Below are positions 34,440 to 44,285 of a stretch of 64,000 bases of DNA, piece by piece. Where the stretch lies: positions 1,320,955-1,384,954 of the forward strand of contig NZ_RFLW01000001.1 of the NCBI RefSeq assembly GCF_003719295.1, in the 5' to 3' direction. Under the pieces are notes generated by a model. It saw only the letters and a program-made list of their open reading frames with translations. It made no database searches and was not told where the DNA came from. The stretch comes from Haliea alexandrii. Its GTDB lineage: Bacteria > Pseudomonadota > Gammaproteobacteria > Pseudomonadales > Halieaceae. A program made the position numbers and the translations under genes. Position 1 is the first letter of the stretch. Each line of letters begins with the position of its first letter.

Positions 34440-36296
34440 ATGCGTCGACTGCTTTCTACTGCCGTGTTGCTTTTGCCGATACTGGCCAGCGCACAGGAAA
34501 AAGCCCTGTTGTGGGGGGATACACACCTGCATACCACCTATTCCTCTGACGCCTTTGCCAACAACAACCTTCTGGCCGACCCGGATACGGCCTACCGGTA
34601 CGCGCAGGGTTTGCCGGTGGTGCACCCCTTCCACCATGCCCGGCTGCAGATTGAAACGCCACTGGACTTTCTGGTGGTGTCTGACCACGCCGAATACATG
34701 GGGGTTATCCGCCACCTTTACTACAACGGGTCGTATGGCGTGGAGCTGGGTTTTGTCGATGGGCTCAAGGCCGATTTTGTGGGCTGGCTGCTGCGGCGGC
34801 GCGTGGACGCAGGCCGCGGCCGCGAGCTTTTCATGTCGGTTTTACCCAAGTCTACGGACGACCCACGCGAGGCCGCAGCGACTATGCGGGTAGGCTCCAG
34901 CATGATTCCGCCGATGTTGTCGGTGGAGGCGGACACCTGGCGCCAGATTGCCGAGACCGCTGATCGCTACAACGACCCCGGACGCTTTACCGCGCTGATC
35001 GGTTGGGAGTGGAGTTCGATTCCCGGGGGCGCAAACCTGCATCGGGTGGTGATGACCGACGGCGATGCGCGCAGTGCACGCAAATACCAACCCTTTGGTC
35101 TGGACGACAGCCAGTATCCTGAGGACCTGTGGCAGTGGCTGGCCGTCACCGCCGAGGAAACCGGTGACGACTTTATCGCGATTCCGCACAACGCGAATAT
35201 TTCCAAGGGCTATATGTTTGATGAAACCACCTTGCGCGGTGAGCCGCTCAGCGAGGAGCTGGCCAGCGTGCGCAGTTATTGGGAGCCGGTGGCAGAAATC
35301 ACGCAAATCAAGGGTGATTCCGAGACCCATCCAGCGCTATCACCCGACGATGCATTTGCGGATTTCGAGAATTACCCGTTCTACATTCAGCAGGACGCCA
35401 GCACGTACACACCCGCAGCGGGTGACTTCCTGCGCCCGGCCTTGTTGCGCGGGCTGGCCCTGGAAGCATCGTTGGGTGTAAACCCCTATCAACTGGGCTT
35501 TATCGGCTCTACGGATTCGCACACCAGCCTGTCTTCAGCTGAGGAAGACAACTTTCACGGCAAACTCGCCACCGACTCCATTCCCGAGAACAAGACAAAC
35601 CGCTGGGCTGAGGAAGAGGGGCCCAGCGGCTGGGCGATGTCCGCCTCGGGGCTTGCAGCGGTCTGGGCGGAGAGCAACACGCGGGAATCCATACTGGAAG
35701 CAATGCGTCGGCGTGAAGTCTACGCCACCACGGGGCCGCGCATTGGCGTGCGGCTCTTCGCGGGCTGGAACCTGCCGGTGGTGGGCACAGACAGTGCGGA
35801 AGATTGGCAGGCTGCGGCGGCGGCCGGGGTACCCATGGGCGGTGAGCTCGCGGCAAGCGCGGGCATGGCTGGCCCCCAGATCCTGGTGCAAGCCTCGCGT
35901 GACCCGGTGGGTGCCAACCTCGACCGCATTCAGGTGATCAAGGGCTGGATTGATGCGGCCGGGGAGACGCACGAGCGTATCTATGACGTCGCCTGGTCGG
36001 ATGCGCGCGAGCCGGATGCGGCGGGTGATCTCCCGCCCGTGGGCAATACGGTGAACCTGGCCACAGGCGAATGGGACAACAGTATTGGGGCGCCGCGCCT
36101 GGCCGCGCTTTGGCAGGACCCGGATTTCGACCCGTCACAGGCCGCGTTCTATTACGTGCGCGTGCTGCAGATTCCCACGCCGCGCCATTCACTGCTGGAC
36201 GCGCTTGCACTGAAACAACGGGAGGCTGAGGGCTTCCCCTCTACCTTGCAGGAGCGCGCGTATACCTCACCGGTCTGGTATCGTCCCGGCAGTTGA
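34440..36296 (+). CDS. DUF3604 family exported protein
   Basis: 618 aa with a signal peptide (LLSTAVLLLPILASA). WGDTHLHTTYSSDAFANNN and VVSDHAEYMG near the N-terminus and GSTDSHTS near residue 360 are the metal-binding blocks of DUF3604, related to PHP-type hydrolases. DUF3604 genes often accompany oxidative catabolism genes, as with the P450 here. Its 3' end overlaps the end of the convergent patatin gene by 30 bases. Confidence 0.88.
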   Translation: MRRLLSTAVLLLPILASAQEKALLWGDTHLHTTYSSDAFANNNLLADPDTAYRYAQGLPVVHPFHHARLQIETPLDFLVVSDHAEYMGVIRHLYYNGSYGVELGFVDGLKADFVGWLLRRRVDAGRGRELFMSVLPKSTDDPREAAATMRVGSSMIPPMLSVEADTWRQIAETADRYNDPGRFTALIGWEWSSIPGGANLHRVVMTDGDARSARKYQPFGLDDSQYPEDLWQWLAVTAEETGDDFIAIPHNANISKGYMFDETTLRGEPLSEELASVRSYWEPVAEITQIKGDSETHPALSPDDAFADFENYPFYIQQDASTYTPAAGDFLRPALLRGLALEASLGVNPYQLGFIGSTDSHTSLSSAEEDNFHGKLATDSIPENKTNRWAEEEGPSGWAMSASGLAAVWAESNTRESILEAMRRREVYATTGPRIGVRLFAGWNLPVVGTDSAEDWQAAAAAGVPMGGELAASAGMAGPQILVQASRDPVGANLDRIQVIKGWIDAAGETHERIYDVAWSDAREPDAAGDLPPVGNTVNLATGEWDNSIGAPRLAALWQDPDFDPSQAAFYYVRVLQIPTPRHSLLDALALKQREAEGFPSTLQERAYTSPVWYRPGS

Positions 36297-38714
36297 CGCG
36301 GCGGAATGGGTCTCCATGGCGTGTGCACTGGTTTCCAGGTCGGCGATCATCTCGCTGATCCCGGTCAGATGCGGCGCTTCGGCGCGCAGGACAGCCAGGA
36401 ATAGCCGTCGCTTGTAGTCCTGCAGGTCGAGCCCCGCAGCAACGGCTTCCGGGGCCGCACTGCCGACAATATCCACCAGCCGTTCCGCGGCGGTCAGGCG
36501 GCCCCAGAGGTAGTCGTTCTCGCGGAAGCGGCGGGAAAAAAACGCACCGAAATTGCCGAACTGTACGCCCTTGAGAATCTCCCGCGCGCCGCCCTGGCGC
36601 AGGCTGTTGGCATCGTCAACCGCAATACGATCGACCTTGATCTGTTCCAGGGTATCCATTTCCCGGCTCTGGCTCATGGGGTAGGTCAGTACATCGTAAT
36701 GCGCAAAGCCCAGATAGGTGGTGAGCACTTCACGCATCATGCCCCGGGCGCCGACTTCGCCACACCATGTCGCCAGGTCACTTTCCAGGGCCGCGTCGAA
36801 CTCGACCAGGTTTAAGCGCTCACGCACCCTGACCAGAAAAGCGTTCAAGTGGTCATCGAGGCATTCGGTCGAGGGGCGCTGCAGGTGCTCGCCGCGCCAG
36901 TCCATGTGTTCGCGCAGCGTCTCCGCGCGGGCGTAGAGCCGCAATTTAAGCCGATCGAGATGCTCGCGGTACTCGGCAATCGTTAGTGTATCCGGGTCGG
37001 TGTACAGCTCGTTCACACGGCGAATCAGCAGCATGACCCGGCGCAGCCGGTGGCGCATATCGTAATTCCGCAGGAAGCGCACCCAGGGCGCACCCTCTTG
37101 ATACCGCGCGCTGCTTGCGGTGTCACCCAGCGGGCGGATGCGTGCCATGCGCGCCCAGGCCTGTAGCCGGGCCACGGCGTCGGCGCGTGTCAGCCCGCGC
37201 GTGCTGCGTTGAAACAGTTCCGCCAATTCATCCAGCAAGCCGAACACTTTCAGGCGAGAGTAGCCTTCGTAGGCGTATCCTGCGTCTGCGGCGGCACGCA
37301 TATTCGCCTCCTTGCCCCAGTGCGCAATGGTCACCGCCGTGGGTGTGGTGGTGAGCGTGCTTTCGAGGTGGCTGCCGATGGCCGCGAGCACCTGGCTGCG
37401 AACGCGGTCGGCGACCTCGCGGTGCAGGTGCACCTTGTTGTTGAAGGCGGCAATCCAGTCCAGATCATCGCGGATGGGCTGGTGGCGCGGGATGGTCGAG
37501 AGCGCGCCGAGGATGGTGGTAAAGAAGCCGGGTGCTTCGCGCGCTGTCTCGCGCTCCGGCTCCGGGTTCGGTTCCAGGTACACCAGCCGGCGGTCTGTTT
37601 CCCGGTGCGCCGGGTGCCGCTGCACCGCGTCGAGCGCCACGGATACGGGCTTGTTCATTAATACGCTGCCGTCGATGAAGGCGGCCTCGTCCGCGCGCTC
37701 GCCAGCGCGCCGGGCACCGCGCAGCTGACGGGCAATAAAGGCGCTCCTGCCGGCCCAGTGGGTGCTGCGCTGTTCCAGTACCGCATCCATCTCCGCCATA
37801 CGCAGGGGCGGGAACGCGCCGGGAAAACTGCTGGTGGCGCGCGCGGCAAACGCCAGTGAGGGCAGGTGGTCGCGGCCCAGTGTGGAGGGGTGCAGGTCGC
37901 AGTTTTGGCTGAACTGGTGATGGAAGTGGAACGTGTGACGGTGTTCGCGTTCGCGCACGGTCGCAGGGTCGTGCAGCGGTATGGTTTGCGGTGACCCCCA
38001 GAAGTCTGTGGTAGTCACGAACAGTTCGAGGGGCAGTCCGGGCGGCAGGAGTGACTGGCAGCCATCGGCCTGTTCTTCGCCGAGGGATTCCAGAGCGTCG
38101 AGCATCATGTTGCTCATGGTGTGGCCAGAGAAAGGTGGCTCGAACCAGCGCGAGCGCATGAACAGGGACAGGTTCTGCAGCACCTCGGGGTCTTCGCCCG
38201 CACCACCCGCTCGGCGGTTACGGCGTTTGCGCAGCAGCCCCGCGAACCAGAACAACGGGCGCATGTAAAGTTTGGACAGGCGCGAGGGCCGCGCTGCCGG
38301 GTCGAGCAGTGCCTCGATGTCGGCAAGGTCCAGCCAGAGCTTGCGATGCGCATCCAGCGACAGGTCGAAGGCCAGCGCGCGCGCAAGCATGATGCCGTTG
38401 ATGCCGCCGGCGGAGGCGCCCGCGATCACGTCCACCAGTGCGCGCAGGCGCACATGCCCGCCAATCTGTTGCAACAGTTCAAAGTACACGGTTTCGGTGT
38501 CAAGCTCACCGCGATGGGGCGCGGCATCGGTATAGCTTGTGCCATCCGCCGCATCCTCTGGTACAGCGTGGTAGGCGCGCGAGGCGCGAACAAGTTTGAG
38601 GATTTCCCGTGTGACACCGTGCATGTACACCGCGAGCGACACGCCGCCATAGCACACCAAGGCAAGTCGCAGTTCCCGTTCGGGTACGGCGTGGGTGGTA
38701 TTGCGTTCTGTCAC
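36267..38714 (-). CDS. Patatin-like phospholipase-related protein
   Basis: 815 aa; GTG start overlaps the stop of the sensor kinase gene (GTGA). The N-terminal patatin domain has the oxyanion segment CYGGVSLAVYMHG, nucleophile elbow GASAGG (Ser near residue 101) and the Asp of the dyad in FIDGSVLMN. The C-terminal ~400 residues are helical and belong to the large patatin-like protein family described in proteobacteria. No signal peptide. Translational coupling to a hybrid kinase suggests that lipid hydrolysis is linked to signalling. Confidence 0.85.
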   Translation of the reverse strand: MTERNTTHAVPERELRLALVCYGGVSLAVYMHGVTREILKLVRASRAYHAVPEDAADGTSYTDAAPHRGELDTETVYFELLQQIGGHVRLRALVDVIAGASAGGINGIMLARALAFDLSLDAHRKLWLDLADIEALLDPAARPSRLSKLYMRPLFWFAGLLRKRRNRRAGGAGEDPEVLQNLSLFMRSRWFEPPFSGHTMSNMMLDALESLGEEQADGCQSLLPPGLPLELFVTTTDFWGSPQTIPLHDPATVREREHRHTFHFHHQFSQNCDLHPSTLGRDHLPSLAFAARATSSFPGAFPPLRMAEMDAVLEQRSTHWAGRSAFIARQLRGARRAGERADEAAFIDGSVLMNKPVSVALDAVQRHPAHRETDRRLVYLEPNPEPERETAREAPGFFTTILGALSTIPRHQPIRDDLDWIAAFNNKVHLHREVADRVRSQVLAAIGSHLESTLTTTPTAVTIAHWGKEANMRAAADAGYAYEGYSRLKVFGLLDELAELFQRSTRGLTRADAVARLQAWARMARIRPLGDTASSARYQEGAPWVRFLRNYDMRHRLRRVMLLIRRVNELYTDPDTLTIAEYREHLDRLKLRLYARAETLREHMDWRGEHLQRPSTECLDDHLNAFLVRVRERLNLVEFDAALESDLATWCGEVGARGMMREVLTTYLGFAHYDVLTYPMSQSREMDTLEQIKVDRIAVDDANSLRQGGAREILKGVQFGNFGAFFSRRFRENDYLWGRLTAAERLVDIVGSAAPEAVAAGLDLQDYKRRLFLAVLRAEAPHLTGISEMIADLETSAHAMETHSAASTAGTIPDR

Positions 38715-41700
38715 GCGCTGGGACTCTGTGACGCGACGCTCGTCAAGGTGGCGAGAAGCTCAGTGACTTGAAAGGGTTTGGACAGGTAGCCGTCCATGCC
38801 GGCTTCGAGAAAACGTGACTTGTCGCCCTGCAGCGCATGTGCCGTGAGGGCGAGTATCGGTACTCGTGACCTTGATCCACCTTCTTTGGCGCGGATCTGT
38901 ATCGTGGCTTCCACACCGTCGATGACGGGCATTTGAATATCCATCAGGATAATATCGAACCGTTGCTCCGCTGCCAGCCTGACAGCTTTGCTGCCGTCTT
39001 CTGCCAGCACTACGGTGTGTCCTCGCGATGTGAGTATCGTGGTCGCAACTTTTTGGTTGACCGGGTTGTCTTCAGCCAAGAGGATAACGAGTGGACGCAG
39101 CGCGGTTTCGGCAGATGTGCTCTCAATTTGAGCCGGAAGCTCGGCGGAGCCTGCCTCCGCAACGTGCTCACGCTTTCCGGTAGCGACCGGCAGTTCCAGA
39201 TCAAAAGCAAATGTACTGCCGACTCCCGGAGCACTTTGCAACTGCATCTTTGAATTCATCAAGTGCAAAAGGCTGGCGCAGATGGTTAGCCCGAGCCCTG
39301 TTCCGCCATACATGCGTGTATCGGAGCTGTCAGCTTGGGCAAAAGCCTCAAAGATGAGTGATTTTCGTTCGGCGGCGATGCCCCGTCCGGTATCTTTTAC
39401 GGCAAATTGGATGGTCACCCGTCCGTTGGTTCGCCGCCGGACTTGCCGGACGTTCACCTGGATCGATCCACGGTCAGTATATTTGATCGCATTATCTATC
39501 AGATTCAACAATACCTGACGTACACGGGTAGGGTCGCCGACAACCAATTCAGGCAGTTTTTCGTCAATTTTAATGACGAGATCAATACCCTTTTTCTGCG
39601 ACCTCAGAATGCCGTGATCAATGATGTTTTGCAGAATCAAGCTCGGGTTGAACTCAATATGCTCGAGCGTGAGCTTGCTCGCCTCAATCTTGGAATAGTC
39701 GAGAACGTCGTTGATGAGTCGGGTCAGTGTGCGTGCAGACTCGATGACGGTGTCCAGATAGCTGCGCTGTTCCTCCATGGTCGCAAGATCGATGGCCAGT
39801 GTAGACATGCCAACAATACCGTTCAGCGGGGTGCGGAATTCATGACTCATGCTGGCCAGGAACAAGCTCTTGGCCTGATTGGCTGCATCTGCCTGGGCCT
39901 TGGCTGCGCGCAAATCGGACTCGGTCTTTTTCCATTCGGTGACATCGCGAAAAACCGCGACGTAGCGAAGCTCATTCTGCATCTTCATGGACGAGAGGGA
40001 GACCTCAACGTCGAAGTAGTGTCCGCTACTATGCAATGCGCGGGTCTGTACGCGTTCTGCCTTTTCGCCGGCAGCGGTCGAGCGGGTGGCATGCTGTTTA
40101 GCCAGCGCAGGCAAGCTTTCCTCGACATCAATAAGATCGTAGAGCGTCTTATTTGTGATGTCGTCACTGCTCAGTCCAAACATGGCCTTTAGTGCTCTAT
40201 TGCCGGATTGGATGCTTCCGTTTTCGCCAATGGTCGCCACTCCATCAGCAATGCTGTTCAGGGTGATTCTCTGAAGTATTTCGCTGTGCGCGAGTGCGCG
40301 CTCCGCGGCCTGCTTGCTGCCTTCGGCCCGATAAGCCATGATCAGATTGCCGGCGGTCGACAGTAAGAGGTCCAGCCTGGCAATGACCTTCTCATCGTAG
40401 CCTTCATTGCGGTTGGCCAGGCCTACCATCCCCACCATGACGCCACCACTGTATATGGGGATTCCGAGAAACGTGTCCAGGGACGGGTGTCCGTTTGGCA
40501 GGCCACCACGTCGTTTGTCGGTGGCGGCAGAATTTGCAATCAGCGCCTCTCCACTGGTCATCACCCGTCCAAACAGAGTGTCGAGGTTGCGAAACTCCAG
40601 TCCTTCATTCACAGAGGCTGCGTAGTGCAGACGAGTTTCTTCATTCCATGCGATGTTGGTCAGTGCATGGCTTCTGAGGAAGGGCGCTCCCGACGCGTCG
40701 GAGAGTACTTCGCCGACAAAGCCGTAGGCGCTTTCCGAGACGTGTAGCAGACTGTCGAGCAGAATTTCGAACGGGTTGCGGCTGGTCCGGTCCGCGACAA
40801 ACTGTGACAGAGAGTCGTTGATCGCCCTGAGCATATTGTTAGCGGATTGAATCCCGTCGGTCAGTTCCTTCTCTTGGGTGTATTTGCGGCCAACCAGGAA
40901 TAGCTTGCTGCCATCTGCGGCAGCTGCGCCGCTAATGTGCACCCACACATAATGACCTCGTTTGTGCCTGATTCGGGTTGTGTGGACACCAACTTGCTGC
41001 GATGCGTTCATCTCACGGACGATAGCAAGGGTTTTTTCAAGATCGTCTGGGTGTATAAAATCTGCCCAAGGCGCTGCACCAAGCTCTTCTGGTGTGTAGT
41101 CCAACGCGTGACACAGCGCAGGGTTGGCTCGTTCGAGATAACCCTCGTTGTTGGCTACGGCCATGAATTGATCGGAGAGTCGGAACAGTTGAATGACGGA
41201 GTCTTCTGCCTTCTGATACCTTTCTATGGAACTCAGGTAAGCGTTCTGTGCGACGGCTCGCAACTCCGACTCAATGACCCCCGCGAGGTCCTCTAGCCCT
41301 GCCAGGGTGGCGGGGGTGAATGTTCTGACCCGCGTATCCAGTACACAGAGAGTGCCCAGGCGCCGGCCCAGTGAATCTGTCACCATCACGCCCGCATAGG
41401 CACGGATGTGGGGGGGGCCGAGAACGAGCAGGTTGTCGTGAAAACGGGCGTCCAATGTTGCGTCAGGGATGACCATTCTGCCGTCTGCTGCAGAAATTGT
41501 GTGGTCGCAAAATGAGACGTCCCGTGCGGTTTGCTGGACCTGTAGACCAATCCGCGCTTTGAACCATTGTCGTTCACGATCAACCAGGCTGAAAACGGCC
41601 ATCGGCGCGTCCAGCAGAAGTGCAGCAAGTTTCACAACGCGGTCAAAGCGCTCCTCTGGCACGGAGTCCAGCATGCCGCTCTCGTAGACGCCCTTGAGAC

Positions 41701-41737
41701 GCCACTCTTCTAGTTCGGGGGGGGTGCCGTGGGGCAT
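38711..41737 (-). CDS. Hybrid sensor histidine kinase/response regulator (GAF-PAS-GAF-PAS)
   Basis: 1008 aa from ATG 41737 with AGGAG 9 bases upstream. Order: GAF (about 15-165), PAS (175-290, IHPDDLEKTL), GAF (325-470), PAS (490-605), HisKA with SHEFRTPLNG (phospho-His near residue 645), HATPase (NLIDNAIKYTD, DTGRGI, GGTGLGLTI), and a C-terminal receiver with acceptor Asp in ILMDIQMP. No membrane segment, so a cytoplasmic sensor. There is no Hpt or DNA-binding output nearby; the coupled gene is the patatin-like protein. Confidence 0.93.
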   Translation of the reverse strand: MPHGTPPELEEWRLKGVYESGMLDSVPEERFDRVVKLAALLLDAPMAVFSLVDRERQWFKARIGLQVQQTARDVSFCDHTISAADGRMVIPDATLDARFHDNLLVLGPPHIRAYAGVMVTDSLGRRLGTLCVLDTRVRTFTPATLAGLEDLAGVIESELRAVAQNAYLSSIERYQKAEDSVIQLFRLSDQFMAVANNEGYLERANPALCHALDYTPEELGAAPWADFIHPDDLEKTLAIVREMNASQQVGVHTTRIRHKRGHYVWVHISGAAAADGSKLFLVGRKYTQEKELTDGIQSANNMLRAINDSLSQFVADRTSRNPFEILLDSLLHVSESAYGFVGEVLSDASGAPFLRSHALTNIAWNEETRLHYAASVNEGLEFRNLDTLFGRVMTSGEALIANSAATDKRRGGLPNGHPSLDTFLGIPIYSGGVMVGMVGLANRNEGYDEKVIARLDLLLSTAGNLIMAYRAEGSKQAAERALAHSEILQRITLNSIADGVATIGENGSIQSGNRALKAMFGLSSDDITNKTLYDLIDVEESLPALAKQHATRSTAAGEKAERVQTRALHSSGHYFDVEVSLSSMKMQNELRYVAVFRDVTEWKKTESDLRAAKAQADAANQAKSLFLASMSHEFRTPLNGIVGMSTLAIDLATMEEQRSYLDTVIESARTLTRLINDVLDYSKIEASKLTLEHIEFNPSLILQNIIDHGILRSQKKGIDLVIKIDEKLPELVVGDPTRVRQVLLNLIDNAIKYTDRGSIQVNVRQVRRRTNGRVTIQFAVKDTGRGIAAERKSLIFEAFAQADSSDTRMYGGTGLGLTICASLLHLMNSKMQLQSAPGVGSTFAFDLELPVATGKREHVAEAGSAELPAQIESTSAETALRPLVILLAEDNPVNQKVATTILTSRGHTVVLAEDGSKAVRLAAEQRFDIILMDIQMPVIDGVEATIQIRAKEGGSRSRVPILALTAHALQGDKSRFLEAGMDGYLSKPFQVTELLATLTSVASQSPSA

Positions 41738-41954
41738 GTGGGAATGCTCCTGCCGTGATCGATGATCTGAGCTTACTGAACTCCAGTCAGCTTTCATACG
41801 ATAGTCAGTGAATGCAGCTAACATAGCACCCGCGGAACCGGCAGGCTACCTCGGTGCCTCAGTGCAGTAGCGCTGGCCCGGATTCATCCTCACACTACGC
41901 GGTGCACCCCAGCTGGCGGGTAGAAGCGCATAGGCTGCGGTCATGCGGTGTGCG

Positions 41955-44141
41955 CTATACTGGCGCCAGAAATGTTCTCGCGAAGCGCAATGTACCCACG
42001 AGGATGCCGCCGTCTCGTGCATCAGCCTCCACGATGAGTATTCCCTGGGGCTGCCCCTGACCCAGCGCCGCGCTGCGCCGCAGATTGAATCCGTTGAGGA
42101 AGATATCGGTGCGTGTGAGGTGGCTGTCGACGGAGAATCGCGCGTAGCGATTCCAGGCCACCAGGCGCGCGACGGGAATGCTCTGCTGCACCTGTTCGGC
42201 GGTCGCCGGTCGACCCCGTGTACGCAGTATCAGTCGCCCGGGGCCACCGCTGCAGCGCGCGGTGTGGAATATCATACGTCCCATCAGCAAGGTGGCCACG
42301 CGCAGACTGATGACGGTACGCAATTCCACATGCGCATTCATGGCGACAAAATTGCGGTAGCTGAACACCACTTCTTCGCCCTCGGCCATCTCCCAGTCCA
42401 CGAGGTGTTCTGCCTCCACTGCGTTGAATGTGAGGCTGCTGCCCTCTGCTAGTGGCATCGCCACATGGCTCATGTTCCAGGCGCCGTAGCGCAGGCGCGA
42501 GAGCAGTGAGGCACGCCATTGCGGAATACTGAACCGCGGTGCCGGCCCAAGGGGCTGGTAGTTGGCCTTGTAGTACATGTCGTGGGCATAGTCTGCGCCC
42601 ACATTGACCTCCTGACGTTGCCGCACAGTGCCCTGGGCGGGTGTTCCATCCAGCTCCAGCAGGTCTACCTCGATGTCCGTTGAGCGATCGAAAACCACGC
42701 GGGCAAACACGTACAGGATGCTCTTGATGGCGATCACTATCAGCCATAACAGCATCAGCTGCTGGGTAGCGTGGCTCGCGGTGCGGAAGCGCGCAATGGC
42801 GTTGCTGGTTGCTGACTCGGCGTCGTTCAGGCGCACATGTAGCCGCTTGCGCGCTTCGGGTACCCAATAGCCTTGCGTTTCCCCCTCCAGGTTGGAGCCG
42901 AGGCCGCGCATATGGGCGATAAATTTCCGCTCTGACTGCGCCCGTGACTTGCGATAGGCATTGTTTAGCTCACTGATAACCAGGTTTTTCGCGCCACAGG
43001 GCACGTCGGGAAAGCGGCAGCGTGAGGTGCGCATGCCAGTGGAGATGGGCACTACCGCGAACAGGCGGCGTGCTTCGCGCTCGGCAACATCAGGCACACG
43101 CTCGACGTTCTGGTCCACGCTTGCAAGTGCCGCGGTCAGTTGGAGTCGTTGTGCCTGGTAGGTGCGTGCCACCGTGCGATCGATATTACTGAAAACATCA
43201 AGCCGGGTGACCGCCCAGTCGGCGGCCGTGTCTCTGTCGGGAGGGCAGGAAAACGCTGAGGCCCTGAAGGCAGGATCTTCCGGGAACGGCAGTGGCGGGA
43301 CGTAGGCACAGCGTGCTTGCGTGGAGAGTTCAGAAGGTGGCACCTCGGTGATTTGCTCCGGCAGCAAGCGCGCGCTGCCCGGGGGGCAGACCAGCACCGT
43401 CTCGCCATCGAGGGCATCCAGGGTGCAGTAGGGGATAACCGAGCCGCTGGCATAGAGCGCCGCTTCACCGCTTTCGCTGAGTCGGCCTCCGAGATGCAGG
43501 CCAGCGCCAATCAACAGCAACATGGGCCACCAGAGGGCCAGGGTTTTCATGATCAGGGCGCGCATATTGTTGCGCCCGAGTTCGCGCGCCAGGGGCAGGT
43601 TCTGGCGCACGGATTCGACGGCGAGGCGCGCCACAACCAGGGTGAGCAGGCAAAGGGCGCTGGCGCTGAGTGACAGTGTGTCATCCAGCTGCCACAGGGC
43701 CAGCAACGTGAAAGCGAACAATGCGAAGGGGCCTGACATCACCTGCCCTTGCAGCACGAAGAGTATGCCGACCGCGACCGCCGCAGCGATGTAGACGCTG
43801 TTGATGCCATCAAAGTGCTGTCCGATGGGGCTCGCGGCCAGTGTGATCAACAGAAAGGGCAGCACGGCAAGGAGGAAGCGACGTGCCTGCAGGCGGCGCG
43901 CCAGCCACCAGGCCAGACCCGCAAGCGCCAGCGCACCGGGACCGAAAGGGTTGTCGATGATGCCAAACGAATAGCGCTCATCCAGCCTGCCTGGCCAGGT
44001 GTGCGGCAACAGCAGGTCAGCGCGAACGGCGGGCAGGAGTCCCAGCAGTGCAACAAACCAGAACGCGTCGCCGGCAGGTGCTGATTGCCGGGCGTGTTGA
44101 TCGGGGCTTGGCGGCGGTGGTTCGGGGGTTGTTGTTGTCAT
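41955..44141 (-). CDS. Large membrane protein, possible AIM24-like C-terminal domain
   Basis: 728 aa from ATG 44141. A Pro-rich N-terminus is followed by about six hydrophobic helices (residues 25-230), a soluble periplasmic-type region with several Cys (about 230-470), another membrane helix (LMLLWLIVIAIKSILYVFARVVF, near 480), and a beta-rich C-terminal ~220 residues. The C-terminal part (GGPGRLILRTRGRP ... VAWNRYARFSV) recalls AIM24/TIGR00266 beta-helical domains, which is only a resemblance. Function unknown. The 217 bases between it and the kinase start hold no gene. Confidence 0.6.
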   Translation of the reverse strand: MTTTTPEPPPPSPDQHARQSAPAGDAFWFVALLGLLPAVRADLLLPHTWPGRLDERYSFGIIDNPFGPGALALAGLAWWLARRLQARRFLLAVLPFLLITLAASPIGQHFDGINSVYIAAAVAVGILFVLQGQVMSGPFALFAFTLLALWQLDDTLSLSASALCLLTLVVARLAVESVRQNLPLARELGRNNMRALIMKTLALWWPMLLLIGAGLHLGGRLSESGEAALYASGSVIPYCTLDALDGETVLVCPPGSARLLPEQITEVPPSELSTQARCAYVPPLPFPEDPAFRASAFSCPPDRDTAADWAVTRLDVFSNIDRTVARTYQAQRLQLTAALASVDQNVERVPDVAEREARRLFAVVPISTGMRTSRCRFPDVPCGAKNLVISELNNAYRKSRAQSERKFIAHMRGLGSNLEGETQGYWVPEARKRLHVRLNDAESATSNAIARFRTASHATQQLMLLWLIVIAIKSILYVFARVVFDRSTDIEVDLLELDGTPAQGTVRQRQEVNVGADYAHDMYYKANYQPLGPAPRFSIPQWRASLLSRLRYGAWNMSHVAMPLAEGSSLTFNAVEAEHLVDWEMAEGEEVVFSYRNFVAMNAHVELRTVISLRVATLLMGRMIFHTARCSGGPGRLILRTRGRPATAEQVQQSIPVARLVAWNRYARFSVDSHLTRTDIFLNGFNLRRSAALGQGQPQGILIVEADARDGGILVGTLRFARTFLAPV

Positions 44142-44285
44142 TTTACGGCCCCTGTTTTTCGCTTCATGCCCGAAGTGTAGCAAAATCGCTGGAGCGGTTT
44201 TTCTCAGGACGCCCGGCCCGTGATCACGCCACATGCCCGCGTTGCTGCACCGGGTCTGTGTTAGTCTTTTGTCTATTCTCGTTAT

